From assembly GCA_025054935.1 (NCBI GenBank), contig JANWZD010000001.1, forward strand, positions 389,008-453,007: a stretch of 64,000 bases of DNA, written 5' to 3'. The position numbers were made by a program, and so were the translations under genes. Under the pieces are notes generated by a model. That model was not told the origin of the DNA. It saw only the letters and a program-made list of their open reading frames with translations, and made no database searches. Each line of letters opens with the position of its first letter. Within the stretch, counting starts at the first letter, position 1. Of the stretch, positions 15,312 to 23,968 are shown piece by piece. Origin of the DNA: Dehalococcoidia bacterium. Its GTDB lineage: Bacteria > Chloroflexota > Dehalococcoidia > SpSt-223.

Positions 15312-17729
15312 CTAGCGCAGCCAGCCGTTCAGATAGCCCGCCACAATCTCTTCTTCGTCGAGCCCCAGCAGTTCGCGTAGGAGGCGCTCGGTATCTTCCC
15401 CGAGGAGGGGAGCCGGGCGGGAGACCCGACCCGGCGTCGACGTCAACCGGACGGGCGGTCCATCGGCGAGATGGACACCCACTTCGTGGTGCTCAATGCG
15501 GACATAGTGGCCGATGGAGCGCATCTGCGGGTCTTCCTCGACAAGATCGCGATGACTCTGAACCGGCCCCGCCGGGATGCCGAGCTGCTGCAGGCGCGCG
15601 GCGGCGGCACGCGCTGGCTGGCGGCGCGTCCAGCGCGCGACGATCTGATCGAGCGCATCCTCATTCGCTTTGCGCGCGGCAAGAGAGGAAAAGCGCGGGT
15701 CGGTCGCGAGGTGGGGCTGCTCCATCGCCGCCGCGAGAGCGGCAAACTGCGCGTCGCTTTGGCACGCAATGGCAATCCAAGCATCATCGCCGAGCGCGGG
15801 GTAAGCGCCATGGGGCGCTGCATCGGGCGAGCGGTTGGCGCAGGGGCCAGCAACGACGCCGTTGACGGCGTAGTCCATCGCCTCGACGCCGACCCAGCAG
15901 ACCGTGCTCTCATGCTGCGCGAGATCTATCGTCTGCCCGACGCCGGTCCTCCGACGATAGTGCAAAGCGGCAAGGACGGCGACCGCGAGGTGGTACGGGT
16001 TGCAGGAGTAGTCTGGATGCGCGATGCCAGCCCCAGCCGGGGGGTCGTCGGGAAAGCCGGTAATGGCGTGATGGCCGGCAGCTGCGCCGATAGTGTAGCC
16101 AAGGCCGATGAAATGCTGGCGCGGTCCGGTGCGCCCCATCGTCGAGGCGCGGGCGATGATCAGGTCGGGACGAAGCGCGCGCAGCCGGGCGAGGGTCAAC
16201 CCCCATTTGGGATAGGGATCGACGCCGAAGTTATCGACGAGGACGTCGGCGGTCTGAATGAACCGCTCGAGCAGCCGGACTGCCTCCGGGTGCGTCAGGT
16301 CGAGGACGACCGACGCCTTCCCGGGATTGAGATTGTTCCACATGCCGGAGGCGTTCAGGCTATCGTTGCCGGGCGGCCGCGCCGTCGGCAGGCGGCGGGA
16401 GCTGTCTGGGCGCGTTGCGCTCTCGATCCGGAGCACCTCTGCTCCGAAGAGCGCCATGAGGCGGGTCGCTAAGGGCGCAGCCGCAACCCAAGAGAGATCG
16501 ATCACCCGAACTCCTTCAAGCGGCAGCCGGTCGCGGCGCGCCGGCGGCGCCGAACGGGGAGCACGCGGCCGCGGGAGCCAGCCCTCGCCGCTGTGCTCGC
16601 CCGCCAAAGGAGGGCGGCGGAAAATCCGCCACGGCGTGGCGCTAAGACGGAACGGCGGGCCGGGATAAGTGATGTCGCGCTCGATCTCAGGATGAGGGAC
16701 ACGCTGCCAAAAAGCGCGCGCCGCCAGCTGCGGGTCGGCGAACAGCTCATCGATGCGCTGAACCGGAGCGACGCCCACCCGCGCCTCTTGACCAAGCCGC
16801 CAAATTTCATCCCGGGTCATCGCAGCGCACAGCGCTTCGCATGCGCGTTCTATTGTCTGAGCATGAGCCGCCCGGTAGTCAGCGGAGTTCCAGGCCGGGT
16901 CGGCAAGCTCCTCCGAAAGAAGCCCGGCACGCTCGAGCAGGCGACGAAACGACTGCCAGCGGTTGCCGATCGAAACGACCACCCAGCCGTCCCGGCAACG
17001 GAAGAGCTGGCGCATGCGGAGGTAGTTCTCGACGCCGAGGCGAGGGCGCACCCACCGCTCGAAATCCCAGTAGGGGAGGGCATTCTCGGCGTCGATCGCG
17101 ACGGCAACTTGACCGATGACCTCAACAAGCTGGCCCCGCCCCGAGTGGTCGCGGGCAGCCAGCCCGAGCAGCGCGCCGCAGGCCGCAAGGACCCCCGTCT
17201 GATATTCGGCTTGATTGCCGCCCAATTGGCTCGGCGGCCTGGTCGGCAGGCCCGCCAGAAACATCAACCCGCCCAGGGCTTGGAGAATGAGGTCAGACGC
17301 CTGCCAGCGCTGGTAGGGGCCGGTCGTTCCAAAGGGGGTCGCCAGAACATACACCAGTCTCGGGTTGCGGCGGGCAAGCGCGGCATAGTCAATCCCGAGC
17401 AGCGCGCGCTCGGCGGGAAGAGCGGTATCGACGACAACGTCGGCATCGCGGGCGAGGGCGCGCAGGCGGCGGCAGCCCTCTTCCTGCGTGAGGTCGATGA
17501 GTTCCGACCGCTTTGAGGTATTGAAATACCAGAAGGCGAGACTTTCCCCCTGGGCCGGACCGGCCCGCACAAACGGCGGCCGCCGACGGGCAGGGTCGCC
17601 CCCCGGGGGCTCGAGACGGATGACATCCGCCCCAAGATCGGCAAGCAGTTTCGTGCCGTACCACGCGAGAGGACCGGCGAGGTCGAGCACCCGGACATCG
17701 CGAAGCGGCGCAGGAAGCAGATCACGCAC
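15312..17729 (-). CDS. Fused two-domain class III CoA-transferase (CaiB/BaiF type)
   Basis: 805 aa from GTG 17729, about twice the usual 400. Domain 1 (about 1-395): RVLDLAGPLAWYGTKLLADLG, with Asp146 in QASDLILQALGG at the catalytic Asp position of formyl-CoA transferase. Domain 2 (about 400-805): GVRVIDLSWVAAAPLATRLM, in which the matching position (FIGLGYTIGAAAG) holds Gly. One active and one inactive half resembles heterodimeric transferases such as BbsE/BbsF fused into one chain. The enzyme moves CoA between acids; the acid is not identifiable. A 39-bp direct repeat duplicates the start region, so an alternative GTG lies at 17804. Confidence 0.87.
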   Translation of the reverse strand: MRDLLPAPLRDVRVLDLAGPLAWYGTKLLADLGADVIRLEPPGGDPARRRPPFVRAGPAQGESLAFWYFNTSKRSELIDLTQEEGCRRLRALARDADVVVDTALPAERALLGIDYAALARRNPRLVYVLATPFGTTGPYQRWQASDLILQALGGLMFLAGLPTRPPSQLGGNQAEYQTGVLAACGALLGLAARDHSGRGQLVEVIGQVAVAIDAENALPYWDFERWVRPRLGVENYLRMRQLFRCRDGWVVVSIGNRWQSFRRLLERAGLLSEELADPAWNSADYRAAHAQTIERACEALCAAMTRDEIWRLGQEARVGVAPVQRIDELFADPQLAARAFWQRVPHPEIERDITYPGPPFRLSATPWRIFRRPPLAGEHSGEGWLPRPRAPRSAPPARRDRLPLEGVRVIDLSWVAAAPLATRLMALFGAEVLRIESATRPDSSRRLPTARPPGNDSLNASGMWNNLNPGKASVVLDLTHPEAVRLLERFIQTADVLVDNFGVDPYPKWGLTLARLRALRPDLIIARASTMGRTGPRQHFIGLGYTIGAAAGHHAITGFPDDPPAGAGIAHPDYSCNPYHLAVAVLAALHYRRRTGVGQTIDLAQHESTVCWVGVEAMDYAVNGVVAGPCANRSPDAAPHGAYPALGDDAWIAIACQSDAQFAALAAAMEQPHLATDPRFSSLAARKANEDALDQIVARWTRRQPARAAAARLQQLGIPAGPVQSHRDLVEEDPQMRSIGHYVRIEHHEVGVHLADGPPVRLTSTPGRVSRPAPLLGEDTERLLRELLGLDEEEIVAGYLNGWLR

Positions 17730-17805
17730 ATATGCGGGCGAAGCTCGCGATCTTTGAGGTCGCGAGCGGACATCGCGAAGCGGCGCAGGAAGCAGATCAC
17801 GCACA
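17692..17805. repeat. 39-bp direct repeat duplicating a start codon region, with hairpin between
   Basis: Positions 17692-17730 and 17767-17805 are identical over 39 bases, 75 bp (25 codons) apart. Between them an 8-bp inverted repeat, GCTCGCGA (17743-17750) and TCGCGAGC (17760-17767), can form a hairpin. On the minus strand each copy encodes the CoA-transferase N-terminus (RDLLPAPLRDVR) with its own GTG (17804 and 17729). Confidence 0.9.
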
Positions 17806-17877
17806 GGTGCCAGCCGGGGCAGTCAGCCTCCTCGTCTCGGATAAAGCATGGAGTATCCAATCGGCAGGAGGATACTC

Positions 17878-19011
17878 TCAGCGCCGGCTGTTGTCGAGTG
17901 GTTCGCGCTCGGCGGTGAGCGGCTGCGCCCTCGCCCCATCGGGCGGCGGCGGGGCTGCCGGCAGCACCGGCGGCGCCGGCATCGTTGCGCGCTGGTAGAC
18001 ACGCTCGAGTTGGACGACGCCGTAGAGCGCCGCAAGGACGACGGTCGCCGCGATAGCGAACGCTTCGATCTGGCCGGCGCTGCTGAGAAAGACTGCAGCG
18101 AGACCGAGGATCCCGCTCAGCATCGCGATCACCATCACGGCCTCTCGCTGCGTCAGCCCGAGCATCGTCAGGCGATGAGAGAGATGGTCACGGCCAGCGG
18201 CGGTGAGCGGATTGCGGCCGCGACGCAGCCGCGAGATGGTGACAAGCGCGGTGTCGAAAATCGGCACGCCGAGGACGAGGATGGGAATGAGCAGCGTTAC
18301 GGTCGGGTCGTTGTCGAACCGGAGCTTGATCCCGATCGCGGCCAGTAAAAAGCCGAGCAAGAGGCTTCCCGCATCTCCCATGAAGATCTTCGCCGGAGCC
18401 AAGAAGTTGAAGCGGAGGAAGCCGAGGCTGGCGCCAGCGACGGCGGCGGATAAGCTGGCAACGAGGAACTGTCCACTTCCCGCCGCAAGGACGAGGAAAA
18501 ACCCGCTCGCGATCGCCGCCACGCTCGCCGCGAGACCATCCATGTTGTCGAGCAGATTGAAGGCGTTCGTCACGCCGACAACCCAGAGCACGGTCAGGAT
18601 CAGGTTCACTTCCTGCCACGGGGTCGCCGACTCGACGCGAACGCCTGCGGCGAGAAGCGGCCAAGTCGCCAGAAACTGCACGCCAAGCTTGAGGTAGGGC
18701 GACAGCCCCACTCGGTCGTCAATAAGGCCGGCGATGGCGACGATAGTCGCTCCGAGCAGGATCGCTCCGAGCTGGGGGAGGTTGAAGCGGTCGGTGAACA
18801 GCATCAGGGCGACAATCAGCCCCAGCCAAATCGCGACCCCCCCCATCAAGGGCACCGGAACGCGATGGATCTTGCGCGCCGCCGGCTGGTCGACAAGCCC
18901 CAGCTGGATCGCGAGGTGACGAGCGAGCGGCGTGCCGAGAAGGGTGAGGAGCAGCGAGACGACAAAAATCGCCATGTAGGTGATCGTCGCAGGAAGGGGG
19001 GAAGCGAACAT
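17878..19011 (-). CDS. Undecaprenyl-phosphate sugar-1-phosphate transferase (WecA/TagO/MraY superfamily)
   Basis: 377 aa polytopic membrane protein with about ten to eleven helices. Superfamily motifs: KIHRVPVPLMGGVAIWLG, GLIDDRVGL (the DD magnesium site), NAFNLLDNMDGLAA (N-x-x-D-x-x-DG) and FMGDAGSLLLGF. The cytoplasmic loop LRRGRNPLTAAGRDHLSHRL matches the HxH-like loop of WecA/TagO. It loads a sugar-1-phosphate onto the lipid carrier to start teichoic-acid-like or O-antigen-like polymers. Divergent from the 19365 operon, and upstream of the CoA-transferase, deacetylase and glycosyltransferase genes on the same strand. Confidence 0.93.
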   Translation of the reverse strand: MFASPLPATITYMAIFVVSLLLTLLGTPLARHLAIQLGLVDQPAARKIHRVPVPLMGGVAIWLGLIVALMLFTDRFNLPQLGAILLGATIVAIAGLIDDRVGLSPYLKLGVQFLATWPLLAAGVRVESATPWQEVNLILTVLWVVGVTNAFNLLDNMDGLAASVAAIASGFFLVLAAGSGQFLVASLSAAVAGASLGFLRFNFLAPAKIFMGDAGSLLLGFLLAAIGIKLRFDNDPTVTLLIPILVLGVPIFDTALVTISRLRRGRNPLTAAGRDHLSHRLTMLGLTQREAVMVIAMLSGILGLAAVFLSSAGQIEAFAIAATVVLAALYGVVQLERVYQRATMPAPPVLPAAPPPPDGARAQPLTAEREPLDNSRR

Positions 19012-19364
19012 CAGTCAGCACCGCCCGCGCTTTTCGTCTTCTTCGCACGCAGCTCCGACCTTCGCTGGTTCGGCCAGCGCTGTCGGCGGCAGAGCCGCGC
19101 GGCCGCCGCGCCTCCAGCCGACTGCCGCGCGAAAGGCCGGCCATCGTTCCGGGCACTCCTCGGCGCGCCGACCGCGCCGCGAGGGCGGCGCGCTCGGCGA
19201 AAGAGCAGAGTAAGGCAAACCCGCACGCGAAGGCGCGCTCCTCTCGGCGTCACCACTCGCCTCACTTCACGGCCGCAAACCGTGAGGATTTTCTGCCCTC
19301 TTCTTCTCGCTGAAAAGAGGGAGGGAGCGGCTGGCCGTGCAGGAGACAATTTTCGCCGGCCTGC
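19012..19364. other. Divergent intergenic region
   Basis: 353 bases between the start of the WecA-like gene and the first open codon of the antiporter-like gene. Arg/Ala-rich frames are open, but none has support. A TATACT box for the plus-strand operon lies just beyond, at 19427-19432, so the gap is probably even longer. Confidence 0.4.
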
Positions 19365-21203
19365 GTGATCGTACACCCTCAACGCGGTGGAGCGCCGCAA
19401 CGAGCGCGAGCGCAGCCGGCGGTCGCTATACTTCCCGCTGCGTCTCCGAGGTGGTGGCGCGACCGCCGTTGCTCGCGAGCGGTCCAGCTGATCGAGGGTT
19501 CTATCGCTATCGCAGTCGTCGGCGCTCCGCTTGCGCTCTTCATCGGAGCCGCTCTGGTGCTGCTGCTGCGCCGCTTCCCGCCGGCGGTCAAGGCAGTCTG
19601 GCTTCTCTCGGCGCTGACAGCGCTTGCGCTCGTCCTGCCGCTGTGGCCGGGCGCTGACCTTCGGCTCCCTTGGATTTCGGGAACCCCCGATGTCGCCCTG
19701 GCGCTTACCCTCCATGTCGACGCCCTGACCCGCACCTTCGCGCTTGCCGTCGCCATCATCGCGCTTGGGGTCGCTCTCTCCGACACGATAACCTCCCCTC
19801 CATGGCGGTTCGTCGTCGGCCGGCACCTCGCCTTCGGGATCGCCCTGCTGATCATTGCGGCAGCGGACATCGCTGTTGCGGCCAGCGCCGTTCTGCTCTT
19901 GCCCCTCGCCGAAGGCGTGACCCGCCGCTTCGACGACGATGCCCGCTTTGCTCTCCTCGGCGGCATGTTCGGCGCGGGGATGGGCATTCTCGCTGCTGCC
20001 AGCTTCGGGCCCGCCAGCTTCTTCGGCTTCGTGGCGCTGCTCGCAGCGACACTGTTCCTCCTCTTTCAGCTTCCCTTCACGAGCCTTGCCGAGCGCGCGC
20101 TCGGCGGGCTTCCGGGAGCGTTCTCCGCCAATCTCGCGACCGTGCTTCTGCCGGGCTTGGCGATCGTCATTCGGTTCGGCTGCGACGGCGCCGCCGCGTG
20201 GCAGCTTCAGTTGCTCTCCGTGTTCGGCAGTTCGACGATGGCCTGGGCGGGGCTCGCCGCCGCCCAGGCAGCGACCATCCCGCAGCTTCTCGCCGCGCTC
20301 GCTCCCCTCTACGCCGGATCGAGCTTGCTGGCGCTTGGGCAGGGTATTTCCCCCACCCAGCCGGCCGCGATCTTGATCGGCATCGCGAGCGTGCTTGCTC
20401 TCGCGGGGACGGCGCTCACCGCCGACCGGCTCGCCGTGAGCGCCGGCACGACCGCGTTCGAGGGAGCCCGAGGCATTGCCTTCACTCGGCCGGCGTCAGC
20501 GCTTCTCCTGCTCGGCGGCGCGCTCACCCTCTTTCCGCTTCCACTCCTCGGCGGCGCGCCGCTCGGCAGTGCGCTCGCGCTCGCCGGCGCTTGGAGCGAT
20601 GGAAGGGTCGTCCTTGTCATCCTCGCGCTTGCAGGGCTGAGCGGCGCTTCAGTCGGCCTCGGCCGGCTGGCGATGATGCTTTTTGCCCGCCCAGCGGAAC
20701 GGCGACCCCTGCCTGAGCAGCCAGTCGGGCTCGTCGCCGCTGCGCTCCCGCTGGCGAGCGCGGCCGCGACCGGTGTGCTCGCCTTCACGGCGTGGGACCC
20801 CGCAGCCCACGCCGCGATCGCGGTCTTCGGCCTCCGTCCTCGTCCGACCGGCGGCGAACTCCTCGCTCTCCCGTGGTACGGGACGGCGGCGGCAATCGTC
20901 AGCCTCTCCGCCGCGACGGCGCTTGGACTGGCGCTCGCTGCGCGTCGCCACCGCCTTGCGCCGCCGCCCCGGCCCCGTCCCAGCATGGAGGTGCCTGCTC
21001 CCCCCCCAGCGAGCGGAACGCGCGAAGTGACGGAAGGAACAGAGCAGCGGCCCAACGCGCGCCCGCTGCTCGACCGCGCTGCGCAGTTCGTGCAGTTTTC
21101 GCTCTGGCTGTTTGCGCAGGGGCTTGCCGTCCTCGAGGGACGGTACTACATGGCGGCAGTGCTCGTCATCAGCCTTTGGGCGCTGATCATCTTCCTTGGG
21201 TAG
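19365..21203 (+). CDS. Polytopic membrane protein, divergent NuoL/HyfB-like antiporter subunit
   Basis: Up to 612 aa; hydrophobic throughout, with about fourteen or more helices and a single lateral helix at the C-terminus. It resembles proton-translocating antiporter subunits of complex I and group 4 hydrogenases, but I see almost no lysine in the membrane part. The conserved channel residues of NuoL/M are therefore not evident. The first 40 codons are Arg-rich; a TATACT box at 19427-19432 argues that translation starts downstream, perhaps at a non-ATG codon near 19488. It ends three bases before the next gene, in an operon of three. Confidence 0.6.
   Translation: MIVHPQRGGAPQRARAQPAVAILPAASPRWWRDRRCSRAVQLIEGSIAIAVVGAPLALFIGAALVLLLRRFPPAVKAVWLLSALTALALVLPLWPGADLRLPWISGTPDVALALTLHVDALTRTFALAVAIIALGVALSDTITSPPWRFVVGRHLAFGIALLIIAAADIAVAASAVLLLPLAEGVTRRFDDDARFALLGGMFGAGMGILAAASFGPASFFGFVALLAATLFLLFQLPFTSLAERALGGLPGAFSANLATVLLPGLAIVIRFGCDGAAAWQLQLLSVFGSSTMAWAGLAAAQAATIPQLLAALAPLYAGSSLLALGQGISPTQPAAILIGIASVLALAGTALTADRLAVSAGTTAFEGARGIAFTRPASALLLLGGALTLFPLPLLGGAPLGSALALAGAWSDGRVVLVILALAGLSGASVGLGRLAMMLFARPAERRPLPEQPVGLVAAALPLASAAATGVLAFTAWDPAAHAAIAVFGLRPRPTGGELLALPWYGTAAAIVSLSAATALGLALAARRHRLAPPPRPRPSMEVPAPPPASGTREVTEGTEQRPNARPLLDRAAQFVQFSLWLFAQGLAVLEGRYYMAAVLVISLWALIIFLG
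19427..19432 (+). promoter_or_regulatory. -10 box of the antiporter-like operon
   Basis: TATACT in the same context (gctatact) as other promoters in this window; no clear -35. It lies inside the Arg-rich 5' part of the open frame, arguing for a later start codon. Confidence 0.4.
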
Positions 21204-21206
21204 CTC

Positions 21207-21791
21207 GTGACCGAGACCACGCTCCTTCTCGGGATGTTGGTGGGAGCTGTCTCGCTGCTCATTCTCACCGAGTCGTGGCGGGTTTCGCTCCCCTCGCTTC
21301 TGCTGACCTACGGCGTGATGGCCGTGCTCGTCGGCATTGAGACCAATCCGGCCATCGGCGCGGTGCAGCTTCTCGTCGGCATGTTCACCGGCGGGGTACT
21401 TTTTTCGGCGCTCCGGATCTTGCCGCAAAGCGCCCCCGCCACTGTCCAGTACGCCTTCGGACTGCCGTACCGAATTGCGACCGGCGTCTTCGCCGTATCC
21501 GTCGCTTACAGCCTTGCCTCGACATACCCCGTGGCGGAGGCGTCGCCGGCGCTGAACTTCGGCGTCTACTGGCTCGCGGCCGTCGGCTTGATCACGCTCG
21601 TCCTCGCGCGACGGGTGCTGACCACCGCCTACGCGATTTTTCTCCTCGAAGAGGTCGCTTCGGTCTTTCTCTCGCTGTTCAGCGAAGGCCCGGGCTTGGC
21701 CCGGCTGCTGTTGGCAGGGATTGTCCAGCTCGCGATCGCGGTCGCCGTTGCCTACCTGCTCTACATCGAGCGCGAAGGGGAGCTCGCCTAA
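21207..21791 (+). CDS. Membrane protein, HyfE-like small subunit of antiporter module
   Basis: 194 aa with about six helices and few charged residues between them, starting at GTG 21207. Size, position between a NuoL/HyfB-like and a NuoN/HyfF-like gene, and helix pattern fit HyfE, the NuoK-like membrane component of group 4 hydrogenase complexes. An acidic pair lies in a late helix (FLLEEVASVF). Its stop at 21789-21791 abuts the next ATG. Assignment is by context and topology, not by a sharp motif. Confidence 0.5.
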   Translation: MTETTLLLGMLVGAVSLLILTESWRVSLPSLLLTYGVMAVLVGIETNPAIGAVQLLVGMFTGGVLFSALRILPQSAPATVQYAFGLPYRIATGVFAVSVAYSLASTYPVAEASPALNFGVYWLAAVGLITLVLARRVLTTAYAIFLLEEVASVFLSLFSEGPGLARLLLAGIVQLAIAVAVAYLLYIEREGELA

Positions 21792-23159
21792 ATGGCATGG
21801 CATCTCCTCAGCCTCGTGCTTCTCCCGTGGGCAGCCGCGCCGGTAGCGCTCGTGCTCGGCCGGCGGCCTGGGCTGGGGATCGCCATCGTCACCGCGTTGG
21901 CGCAACTGCTCCTGACGAGCCTGTCGAGCGACGATGACCTCTTCCAAGCGGGCGGAGTGGTGCTGGTCCTTCAGCCGCTCGACCGCGTCATCGTGCCCGT
22001 GATCGTGGCCGCCTTCGTCGTCGTCTGCCTACTCGGCGAGCGGGACTCCCGGGCCGTTGCCCCCGTCGGGCTGCTGGTGAATGGGGCGGCGGTGGGGGTG
22101 GCGCTGGTTTCGAGCCCGTTTCTCGCCAGCCTGTTCCTCGAACTGGCCGCCGTCGGCGTGCTCTTTCTGCTGCCGGCGCGAACGCCGCTCCCGATCTTCC
22201 TCTCCCGCGAGGCAGTTGCCGGCGCGAAATATCTCGCTCTCACGGTGGTCTCCGCGCTTGCGCTCCTCTCGGGCTTCGCGCTTCTTGAGACGACCCGCAT
22301 TGCGGGGGAGACGCGCACGGTCGGCCAAGTCGTGCTGGCCCTCCTCGTCGTCGGCATCTGGCTGCGCCTCGCCGCCTTTCCCTTCCATCTCTGGCTGCCG
22401 GACTTCGCAGGGATCGCCCCGCCGCCCGCCGTGACCTTGGCGGCAAGTGTTGTCAATGTCGCGACCATCGTGCTCCTCCTCTCGACACTCTCGGAGGCGC
22501 CGTGGTTAGTGCTTCCCGAGCGGAACCGGCAGGTGATCGCCGCGTTGGCTGCGCTGGGCGCGCTCGGAGGCGCGCTCCTTGCGCTCAACGCCCGGGACGG
22601 ACGACGGCTGGTCGCGTACGGGGCGTCGGCAGAGCTTGGGTTCGTCCTGTTCGGCATCAGCCTCGGTTCGCCAACAAGCGTCGCCGCGGCGACCTCGCTG
22701 CTTGTCGCCAATGTGATCGCCGTCCTCCTTTTCTGGGGTCTGATCGCTCAGATTGAGCGGCACGTGGGCAGCACAGAATTCGGCGCAATGCGCGGGCTGA
22801 TCACCCAGCTGCCGGGCACCGCGCTTGCGTTCTTGGGAGCAGCCCTCACAGCAGGAGGGGTCCCGCTCTTCGCTTCCTTTCCCGGACGCTGGATCGTATT
22901 TCGGGTCGGCGCCGACGCTGCCGCCGGCCTGACGCTGCTTCTGCTGCTCGCCAACCTGATGCTGCTCCTTGCCTATTGGCGGGCCTTTCGCGCCCTCTTC
23001 CTCGGCCGACCGTCAGCCGAGGTAGTTCCGCGCGGCTCGGAGCGCGCCACGCTCTGGCTGTCTCTTCTTATCGCCGCCTCGGCAGTGCTGGGGGCAGCGC
23101 CGTGGCTCCTGCTGGAACCGATCCGCGCCGCAGTCGCCGGCCTCGCCTTCCTTCAGTGA
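21792..23159 (+). CDS. Proton-conducting antiporter family membrane protein (NuoN/HyfF-like)
   Basis: 455 aa, about fourteen helices, Proton_antipo_M type. Recognisable motifs: AGAKYLALTVVSALALLSG (the broken-helix lysine of TM7 is kept), RLAAFPFHLWLPDFAGIAPPPA and RDGRRLVAYGASAELGFVL. The last corresponds to the D-x-K-R-L-L-A-Y-S-S-I-x-H-x-G motif of NuoM/N, with Glu in place of His. The TM8 lysine position reads SVVNVA. No NADH or hydrogenase catalytic subunit is encoded nearby, so this trio would have to be an independent ion-translocating unit or serve a complex encoded elsewhere. Confidence 0.75.
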   Translation: MAWHLLSLVLLPWAAAPVALVLGRRPGLGIAIVTALAQLLLTSLSSDDDLFQAGGVVLVLQPLDRVIVPVIVAAFVVVCLLGERDSRAVAPVGLLVNGAAVGVALVSSPFLASLFLELAAVGVLFLLPARTPLPIFLSREAVAGAKYLALTVVSALALLSGFALLETTRIAGETRTVGQVVLALLVVGIWLRLAAFPFHLWLPDFAGIAPPPAVTLAASVVNVATIVLLLSTLSEAPWLVLPERNRQVIAALAALGALGGALLALNARDGRRLVAYGASAELGFVLFGISLGSPTSVAAATSLLVANVIAVLLFWGLIAQIERHVGSTEFGAMRGLITQLPGTALAFLGAALTAGGVPLFASFPGRWIVFRVGADAAAGLTLLLLLANLMLLLAYWRAFRALFLGRPSAEVVPRGSERATLWLSLLIAASAVLGAAPWLLLEPIRAAVAGLAFLQ

Positions 23160-23163
23160 GACC

Positions 23164-23952
23164 CTAGACGGCAGGCGACGCGCCCCCATCGAAATTGATC
23201 GCGGTTCCTGTCAGGTAGCCGGCACGCGCCGAGACGAGGAAGGCGATCAGATCGGCAGCTTCGTCGGCGGTGGGGATGTAGCCGACGGGAACACTTTTCG
23301 CCCGCTCGGCGTAGGCGGCCTCGAGACTAAGGTGGGGATACATCGCCTGCGTCGCGCGATCGATCTGGGCGCTGCGCACGAGCCCAATGCAGACGGTGTT
23401 CACTGTAATCCCGTCCCCGGCAACCTCCTTCGAGAGCGCCTTCGTGAGGGCGATGCCGGCGGCTCGGCTGACCGATGTTGGCAGTGTGCTCGGCCCAGGG
23501 GTCTTCCCGCTAATCGCCGTCAGGTTGACGATCCGCCCCCAGCGGGCGGCACGCATATCCGGGAGCGCGCAGCGAATGCACCGGATTGCGCCGAACAGCT
23601 TCAGATCGAGGTCCTCCTGCCACGTCGCGTCATCAACGCCGTCAAACGGATTTGCGTTCGCCGTGCCCGCATTGTTGACGAGGATCGCGACGGGCCCGAG
23701 CTGAGCGCGGACCGTGGCGAACAGCCGGTCAACATCCTCGGGCCGACGGACATCGGCTGGAACCCCAAGCACCGGCACCCCCGTCTCTTCGGCGAGAGCG
23801 CGCGCTGCTTCCGCGAGGCGGTGGGGGTCGCGCGCACAGATGGCGACGCGGGCCCCTTCACGTGCCAGACGGCGGGCGGTGGCGCGGCCAATCCCGGCGC
23901 TGCCGCCGGTGACGACGGCGACTTTCGCGGTAAGACCAAGGTCGAGGGGCAT
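23164..23952 (-). CDS. SDR-family oxidoreductase lacking the YxxxK motif
   Basis: 262 aa from ATG 23952. Rossmann motifs are typical: VAVVTGGSAGIGRA (TGxxxGIG), VNNAGTANANP (NNAG), a catalytic-type Ser in VNLTAISGK, and a C-terminal LTGTAINFDGG. But the stretch that should read YxxxK is LPTSVSRAAGIALTKAL: Thr in place of Tyr and Arg in place of Lys. It may be a non-canonical reductase or hydratase, or inactive. It follows the LLM monooxygenase by 16 bases on the same strand, suggesting a shared degradative pathway. Confidence 0.88.
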   Translation of the reverse strand: MPLDLGLTAKVAVVTGGSAGIGRATARRLAREGARVAICARDPHRLAEAARALAEETGVPVLGVPADVRRPEDVDRLFATVRAQLGPVAILVNNAGTANANPFDGVDDATWQEDLDLKLFGAIRCIRCALPDMRAARWGRIVNLTAISGKTPGPSTLPTSVSRAAGIALTKALSKEVAGDGITVNTVCIGLVRSAQIDRATQAMYPHLSLEAAYAERAKSVPVGYIPTADEAADLIAFLVSARAGYLTGTAINFDGGASPAV

Positions 23953-23968
23953 GCTGTTCGCTCCGCAT

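Noticed and set aside
14353-15315. 320-codon plus-strand frame
   Set aside because: Mirror frame of the polysaccharide deacetylase.
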